Positions 6,027 to 12,290 of a DNA stretch of 13,055 bases are shown piece after piece (within the stretch, counting starts at the first letter, position 1; each line of letters starts with the position of its first letter). Source of the stretch: Fibrobacter sp. (GTDB lineage: Bacteria; Fibrobacterota; Fibrobacteria; Fibrobacterales; Fibrobacteraceae); the NCBI GenBank assembly GCA_017520105.1, contig JAFWRL010000058.1, positions 1-13,055 of the forward strand, written 5' to 3'. The position numbers and the translations under genes are program-made. The notes under the pieces are model-generated. The model was not told the origin of the DNA. It did not search any database and worked only from the letters and a program-made list of their open reading frames with translations.

Positions 6027-7217
6027 TTAGCGTCGTTCTTTAACTTCGTAATCTAAATAGCGCAATGTCTTTACGGCTCGTGCGGCTTCCTCTTCGGTCT
6101 TGAAGGCAAGCAAAAGCGTACCCGCCACATTTTCACGCACCTTCATGAGTTCGATATCGCGAATGTTGATACCTTCCTCGGCAAGCGGCTGCATCACGCT
6201 CAAAAGCGCACCCGGCTTGTCCTTGAGTTGTACTGTAATTTCAAAGAACGAACCGGCGGTATTTCGACCCGGAGCAAACAAGCTCGCACGGCCATCGTTA
6301 CCCGCCTTGAAAATATCTGCTAACGCCTGCGAATTATCGGCAGCAACACTCTGTTCGTCATTTTCAAAATTGCCAGAAGCAGGCTTACCGTCCTTCACGA
6401 CATTGAGTCCGTTCATCGCAGCAATCGTCTTGTCGAGCCCGTCACGCACTTCGCAAAGCGCACGCGCCGTCTCGTCGCGGTTCGTCACCGCAATATCGTG
6501 CCACATTCCCCAGCCAGAAGCCGCAATGCGCGTCATATCGCGAAAAGCGCGCCCCGCAAAATGCTGGTAGTTGTGCTTGAGCAATCGCTCCGGCAAATTC
6601 CCGGCTAGCGTAGAACTGAGCATCTGCGGCATGTGACTCACCCACGCCATCGTGCGGTCATGATGTTCCGGCGGAAACACCACTGGATTTGCACCCACAA
6701 AGCGAATTATCTCCAGGAGCGGAGCATAGACCGATTCATCCGTCCCTTCGGGCGGACAAACAAACCAGTAGGCATTTTCAAAAATCGCAGGATCGTTGTA
6801 TTCGCAAGTACGTTTTTCGGAACCGGCCATCGGATGGCTACCGACAAAGCGGAACGGAGAAGGCAAACGCATGCCGGCTTTGCAAATTTCCACCTTCGTC
6901 GAACCGATATCGCTCACCAAAATTTCGCGGTTGGCAGAACCTTTTGTGCCAGCCCACGAAATCTTCCCCAGCGCATCAATCATCTTCAAAATGTGGATAA
7001 TCGGCGCACAGAGCAAAATCAAATCAGAATCTTTCGCCCAATCTTCCGTTTGGTCGTACCCGAAAAATTCATCAGCCAGTTCAAGTTCTTTTGCACGCTT
7101 GAGCGTCGCGGGCGAACTCACCGCACGGATGATTGTCGGGAGTTTAGCTTGTTTGATGGCTGCGGCAACCGAACTAGCCAAGAGTCCAAAACCCACCATC
7201 GTAATGCGGGCGACCAT
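6027..7217 (-). CDS. tyrA: Prephenate dehydrogenase with C-terminal ACT domain
   Basis: This enzyme oxidatively decarboxylates prephenate to 4-hydroxyphenylpyruvate in tyrosine synthesis. The 396-residue protein has an N-terminal Rossmann domain with the nucleotide loop GFGLLASS (9-16), where the usual third Gly is Ala. HPMAGSEK (128-135) contains the catalytic-type His128, and His195 in WVSHMPQ matches the second conserved His. A helical dimerisation region follows. From about residue 322 to the end there is an ACT domain (FFEITVQLKDKPGALLSVM), a probable tyrosine-sensing site. The start is set by a GGAGG four bases or so before ATG 7217. That ATG shares one base with the stop of the chorismate mutase gene (TAATG), so translation is probably coupled. 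NAD versus NADP preference is not evident. Confidence 0.92.
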   Translation of the reverse strand: MVARITMVGFGLLASSVAAAIKQAKLPTIIRAVSSPATLKRAKELELADEFFGYDQTEDWAKDSDLILLCAPIIHILKMIDALGKISWAGTKGSANREILVSDIGSTKVEICKAGMRLPSPFRFVGSHPMAGSEKRTCEYNDPAIFENAYWFVCPPEGTDESVYAPLLEIIRFVGANPVVFPPEHHDRTMAWVSHMPQMLSSTLAGNLPERLLKHNYQHFAGRAFRDMTRIAASGWGMWHDIAVTNRDETARALCEVRDGLDKTIAAMNGLNVVKDGKPASGNFENDEQSVAADNSQALADIFKAGNDGRASLFAPGRNTAGSFFEITVQLKDKPGALLSVMQPLAEEGINIRDIELMKVRENVAGTLLLAFKTEEEAARAVKTLRYLDYEVKERR

Positions 7218-7480
7218 TATTCCTCCACCTTGCAAGTTTCTTCCATGATGACACGGAAAATGTTCTTGAACGATTCCGGTGAAAGCGGGCCACCAGCCTT
7301 TGCGGCTTTCCCTGCAACAGCCTCCAAGACAGCATCTTCGCGAGTTTTGTCAGCCACAGGTAAACCCTTTTCTTTTTTGATTTTCCCGATTTCGACAGCG
7401 TAAGACGCCCTCTTGTTGAGGAGAGCAATCAGTTCATCGTTAAGTTCGTCAATGCGAATGCGCCATTCATTTATATCCAT
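7217..7480 (-). CDS. Chorismate mutase, AroQ type
   Basis: The 87-residue, all-helical protein rearranges chorismate to prephenate, the substrate of the next gene's product. It has the length and motifs of a free-standing AroQ domain. R7 lies in W-R-I-R-I-D-E-L, R24 in LLNKRASYAVEIGKIKK and K35 in the same helix. The loop-helix pattern VADKTRE contains D44, R47 and E48. These match the active-site positions of the E. coli domain (R11, R28, K39, D48, R51, E52). It is the first gene of the minus-strand aromatic operon and overlaps tyrA by one base. No Shine-Dalgarno sequence precedes the ATG, so its initiation may differ from its neighbours. The divergent galE gene begins 91 bp away. Confidence 0.9.
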   Translation of the reverse strand: MDINEWRIRIDELNDELIALLNKRASYAVEIGKIKKEKGLPVADKTREDAVLEAVAGKAAKAGGPLSPESFKNIFRVIMEETCKVEE

Positions 7481-7533
7481 GTTGATGAATGTAGAAAAAA
7501 CAACGCATCCTCGCCGAAACGAGTAACTAAAAA

Positions 7534-7541
7534 ACTATATT
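7534..7541. promoter_or_regulatory. Overlapping -10-like elements in the galE / chorismate mutase divergent region
   Basis: The 91-bp gap contains TATATT on the plus strand (7536-7541), about 30 bases before the galE ATG, and TATAGT on the minus strand (7539-7534), facing chorismate mutase. The two overlap, which would make the promoters mutually exclusive. I find no convincing -35 for either, so confidence is low. Confidence 0.25.
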
Positions 7542-7571
7542 TCGCACCGAACTTTTATCTTTGGAGCAAAA

Positions 7572-8588
7572 ATGAAAATAGCCGTAATGGGTGGTGCTGG
7601 GTATATCGGAAGCCACACGATTATTGAACTTTACAAAGCAGGACACTCCGTCGTTGTTGTCGATAACTTGGTCAATTCCTGCGATGAATCCCTCCGTCGC
7701 GTAGCAGAACTTGTCGGTGCGCCCATTCCATTCGTGAACGCAGATGTCCGTGACGCAGCAGCCATGGACAAAATTTTCAGCGAAAACAAGTTTGACGCAT
7801 GCATCCATTTTGCGGGACTCAAGGCTGTAGGCGAATCCGTCGCCAAGCCGCTCGAATACTACGAGAACAACATGAACGCCACGTTCGTGCTCATCAACGT
7901 CATGCGTAACCACGGCGTAAAGAACATCATCTTCAGTTCTTCTGCCACCGTCTATGGCAACCCGGCAATCATCCCCATCACAGAAGAATGCCCTAAGGGA
8001 GAATGCACCAATCCATACGGTAAAACAAAATCCATGCTCGAAGAAGTGCTCAAGGACGTGCAGAAAGCCGACCCAGAATGGAACGTCGTTTTGCTCCGCT
8101 ACTTCAACCCGATTGGCGCTCACCCGAGCGGACGCATCGGCGAAGACCCGAACGGCATTCCGAACAACCTAATGCCATACATCACGCAAACGGCAGTCGG
8201 ACTTCGCAAGGAACTCGGCGTGTTCGGCAACGACTACGACACACCCGACGGCACCGGCGTCCGCGACTACATCCACGTTTGCGACCTCGCCGCAGGCCAC
8301 GTTGCCGCGCTCAAGGCCATCGAACGCAAATGCGGGCTCGCCATTTACAACCTCGGTACAGGTCATGGTTACTCGGTCCTCGATGTCGTGAACGCATTCG
8401 AAAAAGTAAATGGAGTCAAGATTCCATACAGCATCAAGCCGCGCCGTGCAGGCGACATCGCCACATGCTACTGCAATCCGCAAAAGGCATTCGACGAACT
8501 CGGTTGGAAGGCCCAGTACGGCATCGAGGAAATGTGCCGCGATGCATGGAACTGGCAGAAAAACAACCCGAAAGGATATAAGGGATAA
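7572..8588 (+). CDS. galE: UDP-glucose 4-epimerase
   Basis: This cytosolic NAD-dependent enzyme interconverts UDP-glucose and UDP-galactose for galactose metabolism and surface polysaccharides. The 338-residue protein has the usual family length. The NAD loop GGAGYIGSH is at 7-15, the catalytic Ser124 lies in SSSATVYG, and Tyr149 and Lys153 form the YxxxK pair in NPYGKTK. These numbers match the E. coli enzyme. LLRYFNPIGAHPSG is the typical UDP-sugar-binding segment and GVRDYIHVCDLA the conserved C-terminal domain motif. GGAG lies upstream of the ATG. It is divergent from the aromatic operon and 107 bp upstream of dapA. A weak imperfect hairpin spans its stop (8574-8604) but has no following T run. 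Confidence 0.96.
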   Translation: MKIAVMGGAGYIGSHTIIELYKAGHSVVVVDNLVNSCDESLRRVAELVGAPIPFVNADVRDAAAMDKIFSENKFDACIHFAGLKAVGESVAKPLEYYENNMNATFVLINVMRNHGVKNIIFSSSATVYGNPAIIPITEECPKGECTNPYGKTKSMLEEVLKDVQKADPEWNVVLLRYFNPIGAHPSGRIGEDPNGIPNNLMPYITQTAVGLRKELGVFGNDYDTPDGTGVRDYIHVCDLAAGHVAALKAIERKCGLAIYNLGTGHGYSVLDVVNAFEKVNGVKIPYSIKPRRAGDIATCYCNPQKAFDELGWKAQYGIEEMCRDAWNWQKNNPKGYKG

Positions 8589-8637
8589 AAAGCCCCTATT
8601 ATCCAAGCCGCAAACATAAACAAACAGCAAAAATTCT

Positions 8638-8663
8638 AGTAACTCGTAACAGTAACTAATAAC
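8638..8663 (+). repeat. Two tandem 13-bp repeats upstream of dapA
   Basis: AGTAACTCGTAAC (8638-8650) is followed at once by AGTAACTAATAAC (8651-8663), with 11 of 13 bases identical. Both halves contain the core rTAAC, so the array also reads as four TAAC units spaced six or seven bases apart. It ends at the candidate -35 element of dapA. The role is unknown: it may be an operator or a member of an intergenic repeat family. Confidence 0.55.
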
Positions 8664-8691
8664 TTTCCACTGTCTTTTACTACATTATAAT
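8664..8691 (+). promoter_or_regulatory. Probable dapA promoter giving a leaderless or nearly leaderless mRNA
   Basis: A perfect TATAAT (8686-8691) lies four bases before the dapA ATG. A 4/6 match to TTGACA, TTTCCA (8664-8669), is 16 bp upstream of it. Transcription would then begin at or just beside the A of the start codon. No Shine-Dalgarno sequence is present. Confidence 0.45.
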
Positions 8692-8695
8692 TACT

Positions 8696-9652
8696 ATGCA
8701 GATTACAAAAGCTTCTCAACTTACTGGTGTTTTCCCCGCGCTGTTCACCCCGTTGATGAACGACGACCCCAAGAACCTCCGCAACTCCATCGACTACAAG
8801 AAGATGGAGAAGATGATTGACGACCTTATCGCCGCCGGTGTTTCGGGCATTCTCCCCGTTGGCACCACGGGCCAAAGCGCAACGGTCACGCACAAGCAGC
8901 ACCTCGACATCATCAAGTTCACGCTCGACTACGTAGATGGTCGCGTTCCGGTGATTGCAGGCGCAGGCAGCAACTGCACGCGCGAATCGGTCGAAATGAT
9001 TGAAGAAGTCCTGAAGATTGCCGAAGTTCCGGTTCTCTGCGTCACGGGCTACTACAACAATCCCTCGCAGGAAGGTATCGAAAAGCATTTCAAGACCTTG
9101 AGCTCCGAAACGGGCGCCAAGATTATTATATACAACGTTCCTGGCCGTACCGCTAGCTATGTTCACCCCGACACGCTCATCGCCCTTTCCGAAGACAAGA
9201 ACATCATCGGACTCAAGCAGGCGGTCGATTTCCGCATTGGCGAGAAGTTCCACGAAGACACGAAGCGAGTCATCAACGAGACGAAGAACAACGACTTTGC
9301 CGTGCTCAGCGGCGAAGACGGATTCTTCATCGACATGCTCGAAATGGGCGGCACGGGCCTCGTGAGCGCAACCGCGAACATCCCCGAAGCAGCAAAGATT
9401 TTCGTGGACCTCCACAAGGCTTTCCAAGCCGGCGAATTCCAGAAGTGCGACGATTTGCAGGACGCCGCCCGCGACTATGTGGAAGCGACCTTCTGCCGCA
9501 AGAACCCGATTCCTCTGGGAACGATGTTCAACAGCCCGCTGTTCCAGCCGATGACGAGCGTGAAGGATACCGCCCGCGGTGACGAAGCCGAAGCCCGCAT
9601 CATGAAGCTCATCAATGAGAAGGCTACTAGTTTGAAGAAATACCATATTTAG
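8696..9652 (+). CDS. dapA: 4-hydroxy-tetrahydrodipicolinate synthase
   Basis: This (beta/alpha)8 Schiff-base aldolase condenses pyruvate with aspartate semialdehyde, the first committed step to diaminopimelate and lysine. The 318-residue protein contains GTTGQSAT (56-63), with Thr57 as the counterpart of E. coli Thr44. Tyr120 lies in YYNNPSQEG, and YNVPGRTA contains Tyr146 and Arg151. The Schiff-base Lys174 is in GLKQA. The Glu after GTTG and the Glu after G-x-K, common in the family, are both Gln here, and a roughly ten-residue insertion follows the first strand. Other members of the aldolase family share much of this pattern, but the Tyr-Tyr-Arg set favours DapA. The start has no Shine-Dalgarno. 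The AG of its stop codon begins the first copy of a GACGAAAG repeat. Confidence 0.88.
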   Translation: MQITKASQLTGVFPALFTPLMNDDPKNLRNSIDYKKMEKMIDDLIAAGVSGILPVGTTGQSATVTHKQHLDIIKFTLDYVDGRVPVIAGAGSNCTRESVEMIEEVLKIAEVPVLCVTGYYNNPSQEGIEKHFKTLSSETGAKIIIYNVPGRTASYVHPDTLIALSEDKNIIGLKQAVDFRIGEKFHEDTKRVINETKNNDFAVLSGEDGFFIDMLEMGGTGLVSATANIPEAAKIFVDLHKAFQAGEFQKCDDLQDAARDYVEATFCRKNPIPLGTMFNSPLFQPMTSVKDTARGDEAEARIMKLINEKATSLKKYHI

Positions 9653-9770
9653 ACGAAAGAACGCCGCTTAGGTTGGTGAGCTCGCCGAACCACGCGGCTA
9701 CAGACGAAAGACGAAAGATTTCTCAAAAAAAATGATTTTCTTTCGTCTATCGCCTTTCGTCTATCGTCTA
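9651..9770. repeat. Heptad-type GACGAAA repeats and hairpins between dapA and the Cys-cluster gene
   Basis: GACGAAAG occurs at 9652-9659, 9703-9710 and 9710-9717. Its reverse complement CTTTCGTC occurs at 9740-9747 and 9754-9761. The right side is two 14-bp units, CTTTCGTCTATCGC (9740-9753) and CTTTCGTCTATCGT (9754-9767), so the period is seven. AGACGAAAGA (9709-9718) and TCTTTCGTCT (9739-9748) form a perfect 10-bp inverted repeat with a 20-base loop. A short T run follows at 9771-9775, so it may also reduce transcription leaving dapA. Confidence 0.65.
9663..9698. repeat. REP-like hairpin embedded in the post-dapA spacer
   Basis: GCCGC (9663-9667) pairs with GCGGC (9694-9698). Inside it, GGTT (9671-9674) pairs with AACC (9688-9691), and the centre GGTGAGCTCGCC (9675-9686) is self-complementary apart from wobble pairs. 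The core resembles the dispersed GAGCTTGTCGAACC-type palindromes of other bacterial genomes. No T run follows it. Confidence 0.45.
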
Positions 9771-9793
9771 TTTTTACCCCAAGGAGATTCACA

Positions 9794-10489
9794 ATGGCTA
9801 AAAATCAAAAATCCGTGACTGATTTGGTCTGCGACCTCATCAAGAAGCAGAAACTCCTCCCCATCCCGGTGCAGACACTGAACGAAGAAGCCGAAGCCTC
9901 TCGTTACTTCGGCGGCGACCTCAAGGAATTCTTGGCAGCGGCCAAGACGCTCGGCGCCAAGGGCATCTTCGTTGAAACGCTGTACCTCGAAGACGACGAA
10001 TTCTACTACGATAGCGGCATTGATGACGAGGAATATCTCGCCATGAACGGCGCTGACGCAAGCTGCGCCTGTGGTTGCGGCGAAAATTGCGAATGCAAGA
10101 AGAAGGACAAAAAGTCCAAGAAGGCCAAGGACGACGACAAGGTCGATGCCGTTCTCCTGGAACCGGAAGACCTCGATGGCCTTGACCTCTCTCTCCTCCG
10201 TCCGGGAATTGCAAAGTTCCTCGACCGCGTTGGCGAATGCTGCGGCGTGCGCTTGACTGTTCCAGGCGTTGATCACCTCGAAGTCGAAATTTTCGCAGAC
10301 TGGTACGACGAATTCGCCGAACTCGTTGACGAAGCTTCCGAAATCATCGAAGAAGACCCGAACGGCGCCCTCGAAGAAGTCGAAGCGAAGTTCAAGGCTG
10401 CAGAAGCCGCTGCCGAAGCGGAAGACAAGAGCGTCAAGAAAATCGCTGTCCACCCGCCTAAAAAGGCCGCTCGTGCTAAAGCAAAATAA
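9794..10489 (+). CDS. Acidic hypothetical protein with a five-cysteine cluster and a basic lysine/alanine tail
   Basis: I do not recognise this 231-residue protein. Residues 1-80 are mixed and end in a strongly acidic stretch (YLEDDEFYYDSGIDDEEY, 64-81). A compact cluster CACGCGENCEC (91-101) gives cysteines at 91, 93, 95, 99 and 101, a spacing that suits binding of Zn or another soft metal. A highly charged Lys/Asp linker follows (102-117). Residues 118-170 look folded, with Cys149-Cys150. Residues 171-212 are a Glu/Ala-rich predicted helix. The tail PPKKAARAKAK resembles histone-H1-like DNA-binding ends. No signal peptide or membrane helix is seen, so it is probably cytosolic. AAGGAG lies seven bases before the ATG. 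A strong terminator follows, and the last 27 bases are repeated beyond it. Confidence 0.8.
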   Translation: MAKNQKSVTDLVCDLIKKQKLLPIPVQTLNEEAEASRYFGGDLKEFLAAAKTLGAKGIFVETLYLEDDEFYYDSGIDDEEYLAMNGADASCACGCGENCECKKKDKKSKKAKDDDKVDAVLLEPEDLDGLDLSLLRPGIAKFLDRVGECCGVRLTVPGVDHLEVEIFADWYDEFAELVDEASEIIEEDPNGALEEVEAKFKAAEAAAEAEDKSVKKIAVHPPKKAARAKAK

Positions 10490-10499
10490 AAAAACCTTT

Positions 10500-10515
10500 G
10501 AGAGCGCTCGCTCTC
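10500..10515. other. Short hairpin just after the Cys-cluster gene
   Basis: GAGAGC (10500-10505) and GCTCTC (10510-10515) pair perfectly around GCTC. It lies between the stop codon and the terminator at 10521 and has no T run of its own. It may be an extra stem protecting the 3' end of the mRNA. Confidence 0.4.
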
Positions 10516-10520
10516 GCACC

Positions 10521-10547
10521 GCGATCGGTTAATACCGGTCGCTTTTT
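10521..10547 (+). terminator. Rho-independent terminator of the Cys-cluster gene
   Basis: GCGATCGGT (10521-10529) pairs with ACCGGTCGC (10534-10542). The stem is 9 bp with one G-U wobble, the loop is TAAT, and TTTTT follows at once (10543-10547). It lies 31 bases after the stop codon. Confidence 0.9.
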
Positions 10548-10555
10548 GCTCACAG

Positions 10556-10582
10556 AAGGCCGCCCGCGCTAAAGCAAAATAA
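10556..10582 (+). pseudogene. Second copy of the 3' end of the Cys-cluster gene
   Basis: These 27 bases match 10463-10489, the last eight codons plus stop of the upstream gene, at 25 of 27 positions. The offset is 93 bp, a multiple of three. Both mismatches are third-base or silent, so both copies read KAARAKAK then stop. No ribosome-binding site or start precedes this copy, and the first terminator separates it from the gene. It is probably the remnant of a duplicated gene end. Confidence 0.65.
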
Positions 10583-10609
10583 TTAACGCAAAAGCGTGCA
10601 GTACATGTC

Positions 10610-10646
10610 ACCCCGCACTTGTTGTTAGTTGCGGGGTCTTTTTTTT
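10610..10646 (+). terminator. Second strong Rho-independent terminator
   Basis: ACCCCGCA (10610-10617) pairs perfectly with TGCGGGGT (10630-10637) across a 12-base loop, followed by C and eight T (10639-10646). It comes after the duplicated gene end. A partial copy of its right arm and T run (GCGGGGTCT at 10647-10655, matching 10631-10639) follows immediately. Between the duplicated end and this stem there is also a small hairpin, ACGC-AAAA-GCGT (10586-10597). Confidence 0.88.
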
Positions 10647-10674
10647 GCGGGGTCTAGTTTTTATCGACCACTAC

Positions 10675-10709
10675 AAAAAAAACGTTCCCCCGCAAAGGAG
10701 GGAGCGCTT
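10675..10709 (-). terminator. Terminator of the CBM6 xylanase gene
   Basis: On the minus strand AAGCGCTCCC (10710-10701 region) pairs imperfectly with GGGAACG (10689-10683), and eight T follow (10682-10675). Its sequence resembles the terminator after the neighbouring xylanase gene at 12420-12448. It faces the plus-strand terminator at 10610-10646, so the convergent transcripts are insulated from each other. Confidence 0.7.
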
Positions 10710-10714
10710 CCAAA

Positions 10715-10729
10715 CTCTCTTGAAGAGAG
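10715..10729. other. Small hairpin just after the CBM6 xylanase stop
   Basis: CTCTCT (10715-10720) and AGAGAG (10724-10729) pair perfectly around TGA. It lies in the 3' untranslated region, before the terminator in the direction of transcription. It may help stabilise the mRNA end. Confidence 0.4.
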
Positions 10730-10742
10730 AATTAATTTGTTT

Positions 10743-12290
10743 TTACTTCACGGCGATGCGCTGCATAAAGCTGCCACGCTTCACCAGATAAACGCCAGCC
10801 CCCTGGAAGCGGGCCTTGACAGCAGCCTTGAGAGAAGCACCGGCAGCAACCTTGACCTTGCCAAGGAACTTACCCTGCATATCGAACACCTGGTATGTTC
10901 CACCCAAATCATTCAGGCGAAGAGTCGATACCAATGCGATCGTGCTATCATTACCCGGCGGAGTAATATCGCCGCCGCCCGGCAAAGTGAACTTCACGTA
11001 GTCAACGTTCGTGTTGGCTGTAGCAATTGTAATGCGAAGCGTGTGCTTGCCAGCGGTAAGCGTAGCCTTGCCCTTGGCAAGTTCATAAGAATTCCAGTCT
11101 TCCGTGGTATTACCTTCGAACGGGAGAGAAACAAGAGCCTTGCCATCCAAGGAGAGTTCCACAGTACCGGAACCCGAGCCGTTGGCAACATTGGCTTCGA
11201 TTTCATATTCGCCGTCCTTAGCAACATCCACAGTGTATTCGAGCCATTCATCGGCAGCGGTATAGCCGATAGCCTTGCCGTCACCAGCATTCACGATATC
11301 GACAGAAGAGTAGTCTTCGCCACGGTAGTTGTGGTCGCCATCGTCGCCCGAAGCGCCCTGAGCACCGTTGTATGTAACACCTTCATTACCTTCGTCAAAG
11401 TTTTCGGCCTCGACCGTTCCCGGAATCGCAGCCGCCGAACCCTTATAAGGCTTACGTTCGATATCCTTCGGCGGAATCACTTCGGAAGGTGTTCCCGCAT
11501 CGGTCATATCAAAGTAAGAATAATCGACAGAACCCGTAGCATTGCCACCCGCTTCGGTCATGAGCATCACTTCAGTCACGCGGCCGAACTTAAGCGTAGC
11601 ATCCTTCTTTCCTTGCTTCGATGTCGGAAGGTTCGCAGTCTGACCATGGAACAATTCATCCCATTTTTTGAAGTGGGCGGAAATATCGATGTGACCACAC
11701 TGACGCGGCGTCGCACGGACACTGAAGAACTGCACGAACGTCGATGTACCCGTCTTGGATGGTTCCTGGTCGCGCAAGAAGGCGTGGATGGTATATTTTG
11801 CGCCATCAACAGTAATTTCGCCAAACTTCGGGCCGATATAGGCTTCGCTCGGCTTGCTGTACCAGTCATCCACGATGTAGTATTCAATCTGCGGATTAAC
11901 CGTCCAACCGTAAATACCAATGTAACCGTACTGAGCGTTACCGGTCTTCGTATATTTGTAATCGACCGTATAATACTTTGTCTTGTGATCGACGCCAGAA
12001 CCATTGTCACCATAGCGGTAACCCACGCGAGCCAAGAAGTCCTGGTTATTGCTCCAGTCGGCCTTGAACGTACCGTTGTCGAAGTAGCTCATGCTGTTGC
12101 TGCCACCCTGGGACCACTGTTCAAAGCCCCACGGCGTACCGTTGATAGAACCGGTCTGGTTGCCATTTACACGATGTTCGCTACCGCGAGCCTTGGTCAT
12201 TTCGTCCTTGCAGGCATCGACTGCGAAAGCGCTGGAAACACAAAGCCCGAAGGCAAGTGCAAAGGTAGTCCTCAAAACACCACTTTTCAT
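10743..12290 (-). CDS. Secreted GH11 endo-1,4-beta-xylanase with CBM6 and C-terminal secretion-type domain
   Basis: The 515-residue secreted enzyme should cut internal beta-1,4 bonds of xylan with retention. The signal peptide is about residues 1-23 (cleavage after AFA). The GH11 domain (about 28-262) has nucleophile Glu136 in NPQIEYYIVDDW and acid/base Glu246 in MLMTEAGG. The thumb is near 172-184 and the helix motif HFKKW at 206-210. Compared with the neighbouring paralogue it has 18 extra residues after that helix (about 215-236). A linker leads to a CBM6 module (about 290-436; VEAENFDEG, DEWLEYTVDV, NVDYVKF). A 70-residue C-terminal domain ends GVYLVKRGSFMQRIAVK and resembles Por-type sorting tails. 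I chose the ATG at 12290 because GGAG and the signal peptide both fit there; an open upstream extension lacks a site. It has its own terminator. Confidence 0.93.
   Translation of the reverse strand: MKSGVLRTTFALAFGLCVSSAFAVDACKDEMTKARGSEHRVNGNQTGSINGTPWGFEQWSQGGSNSMSYFDNGTFKADWSNNQDFLARVGYRYGDNGSGVDHKTKYYTVDYKYTKTGNAQYGYIGIYGWTVNPQIEYYIVDDWYSKPSEAYIGPKFGEITVDGAKYTIHAFLRDQEPSKTGTSTFVQFFSVRATPRQCGHIDISAHFKKWDELFHGQTANLPTSKQGKKDATLKFGRVTEVMLMTEAGGNATGSVDYSYFDMTDAGTPSEVIPPKDIERKPYKGSAAAIPGTVEAENFDEGNEGVTYNGAQGASGDDGDHNYRGEDYSSVDIVNAGDGKAIGYTAADEWLEYTVDVAKDGEYEIEANVANGSGSGTVELSLDGKALVSLPFEGNTTEDWNSYELAKGKATLTAGKHTLRITIATANTNVDYVKFTLPGGGDITPPGNDSTIALVSTLRLNDLGGTYQVFDMQGKFLGKVKVAAGASLKAAVKARFQGAGVYLVKRGSFMQRIAVK

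Noticed and set aside
8574..8604. Terminator at the end of galE
   Set aside because: The imperfect stem around the stop codon has mismatches and no following T run.
8636..9646. Minus-strand open frame of 336 codons over dapA
   Set aside because: Antisense to dapA, whose catalytic motifs are all present; no ribosome-binding site or domain in the shadow.
9651..9770. CRISPR-like array
   Set aside because: Repeat units are only 7-14 bases and adjoining, with no spacers of regular length and no cas genes nearby.
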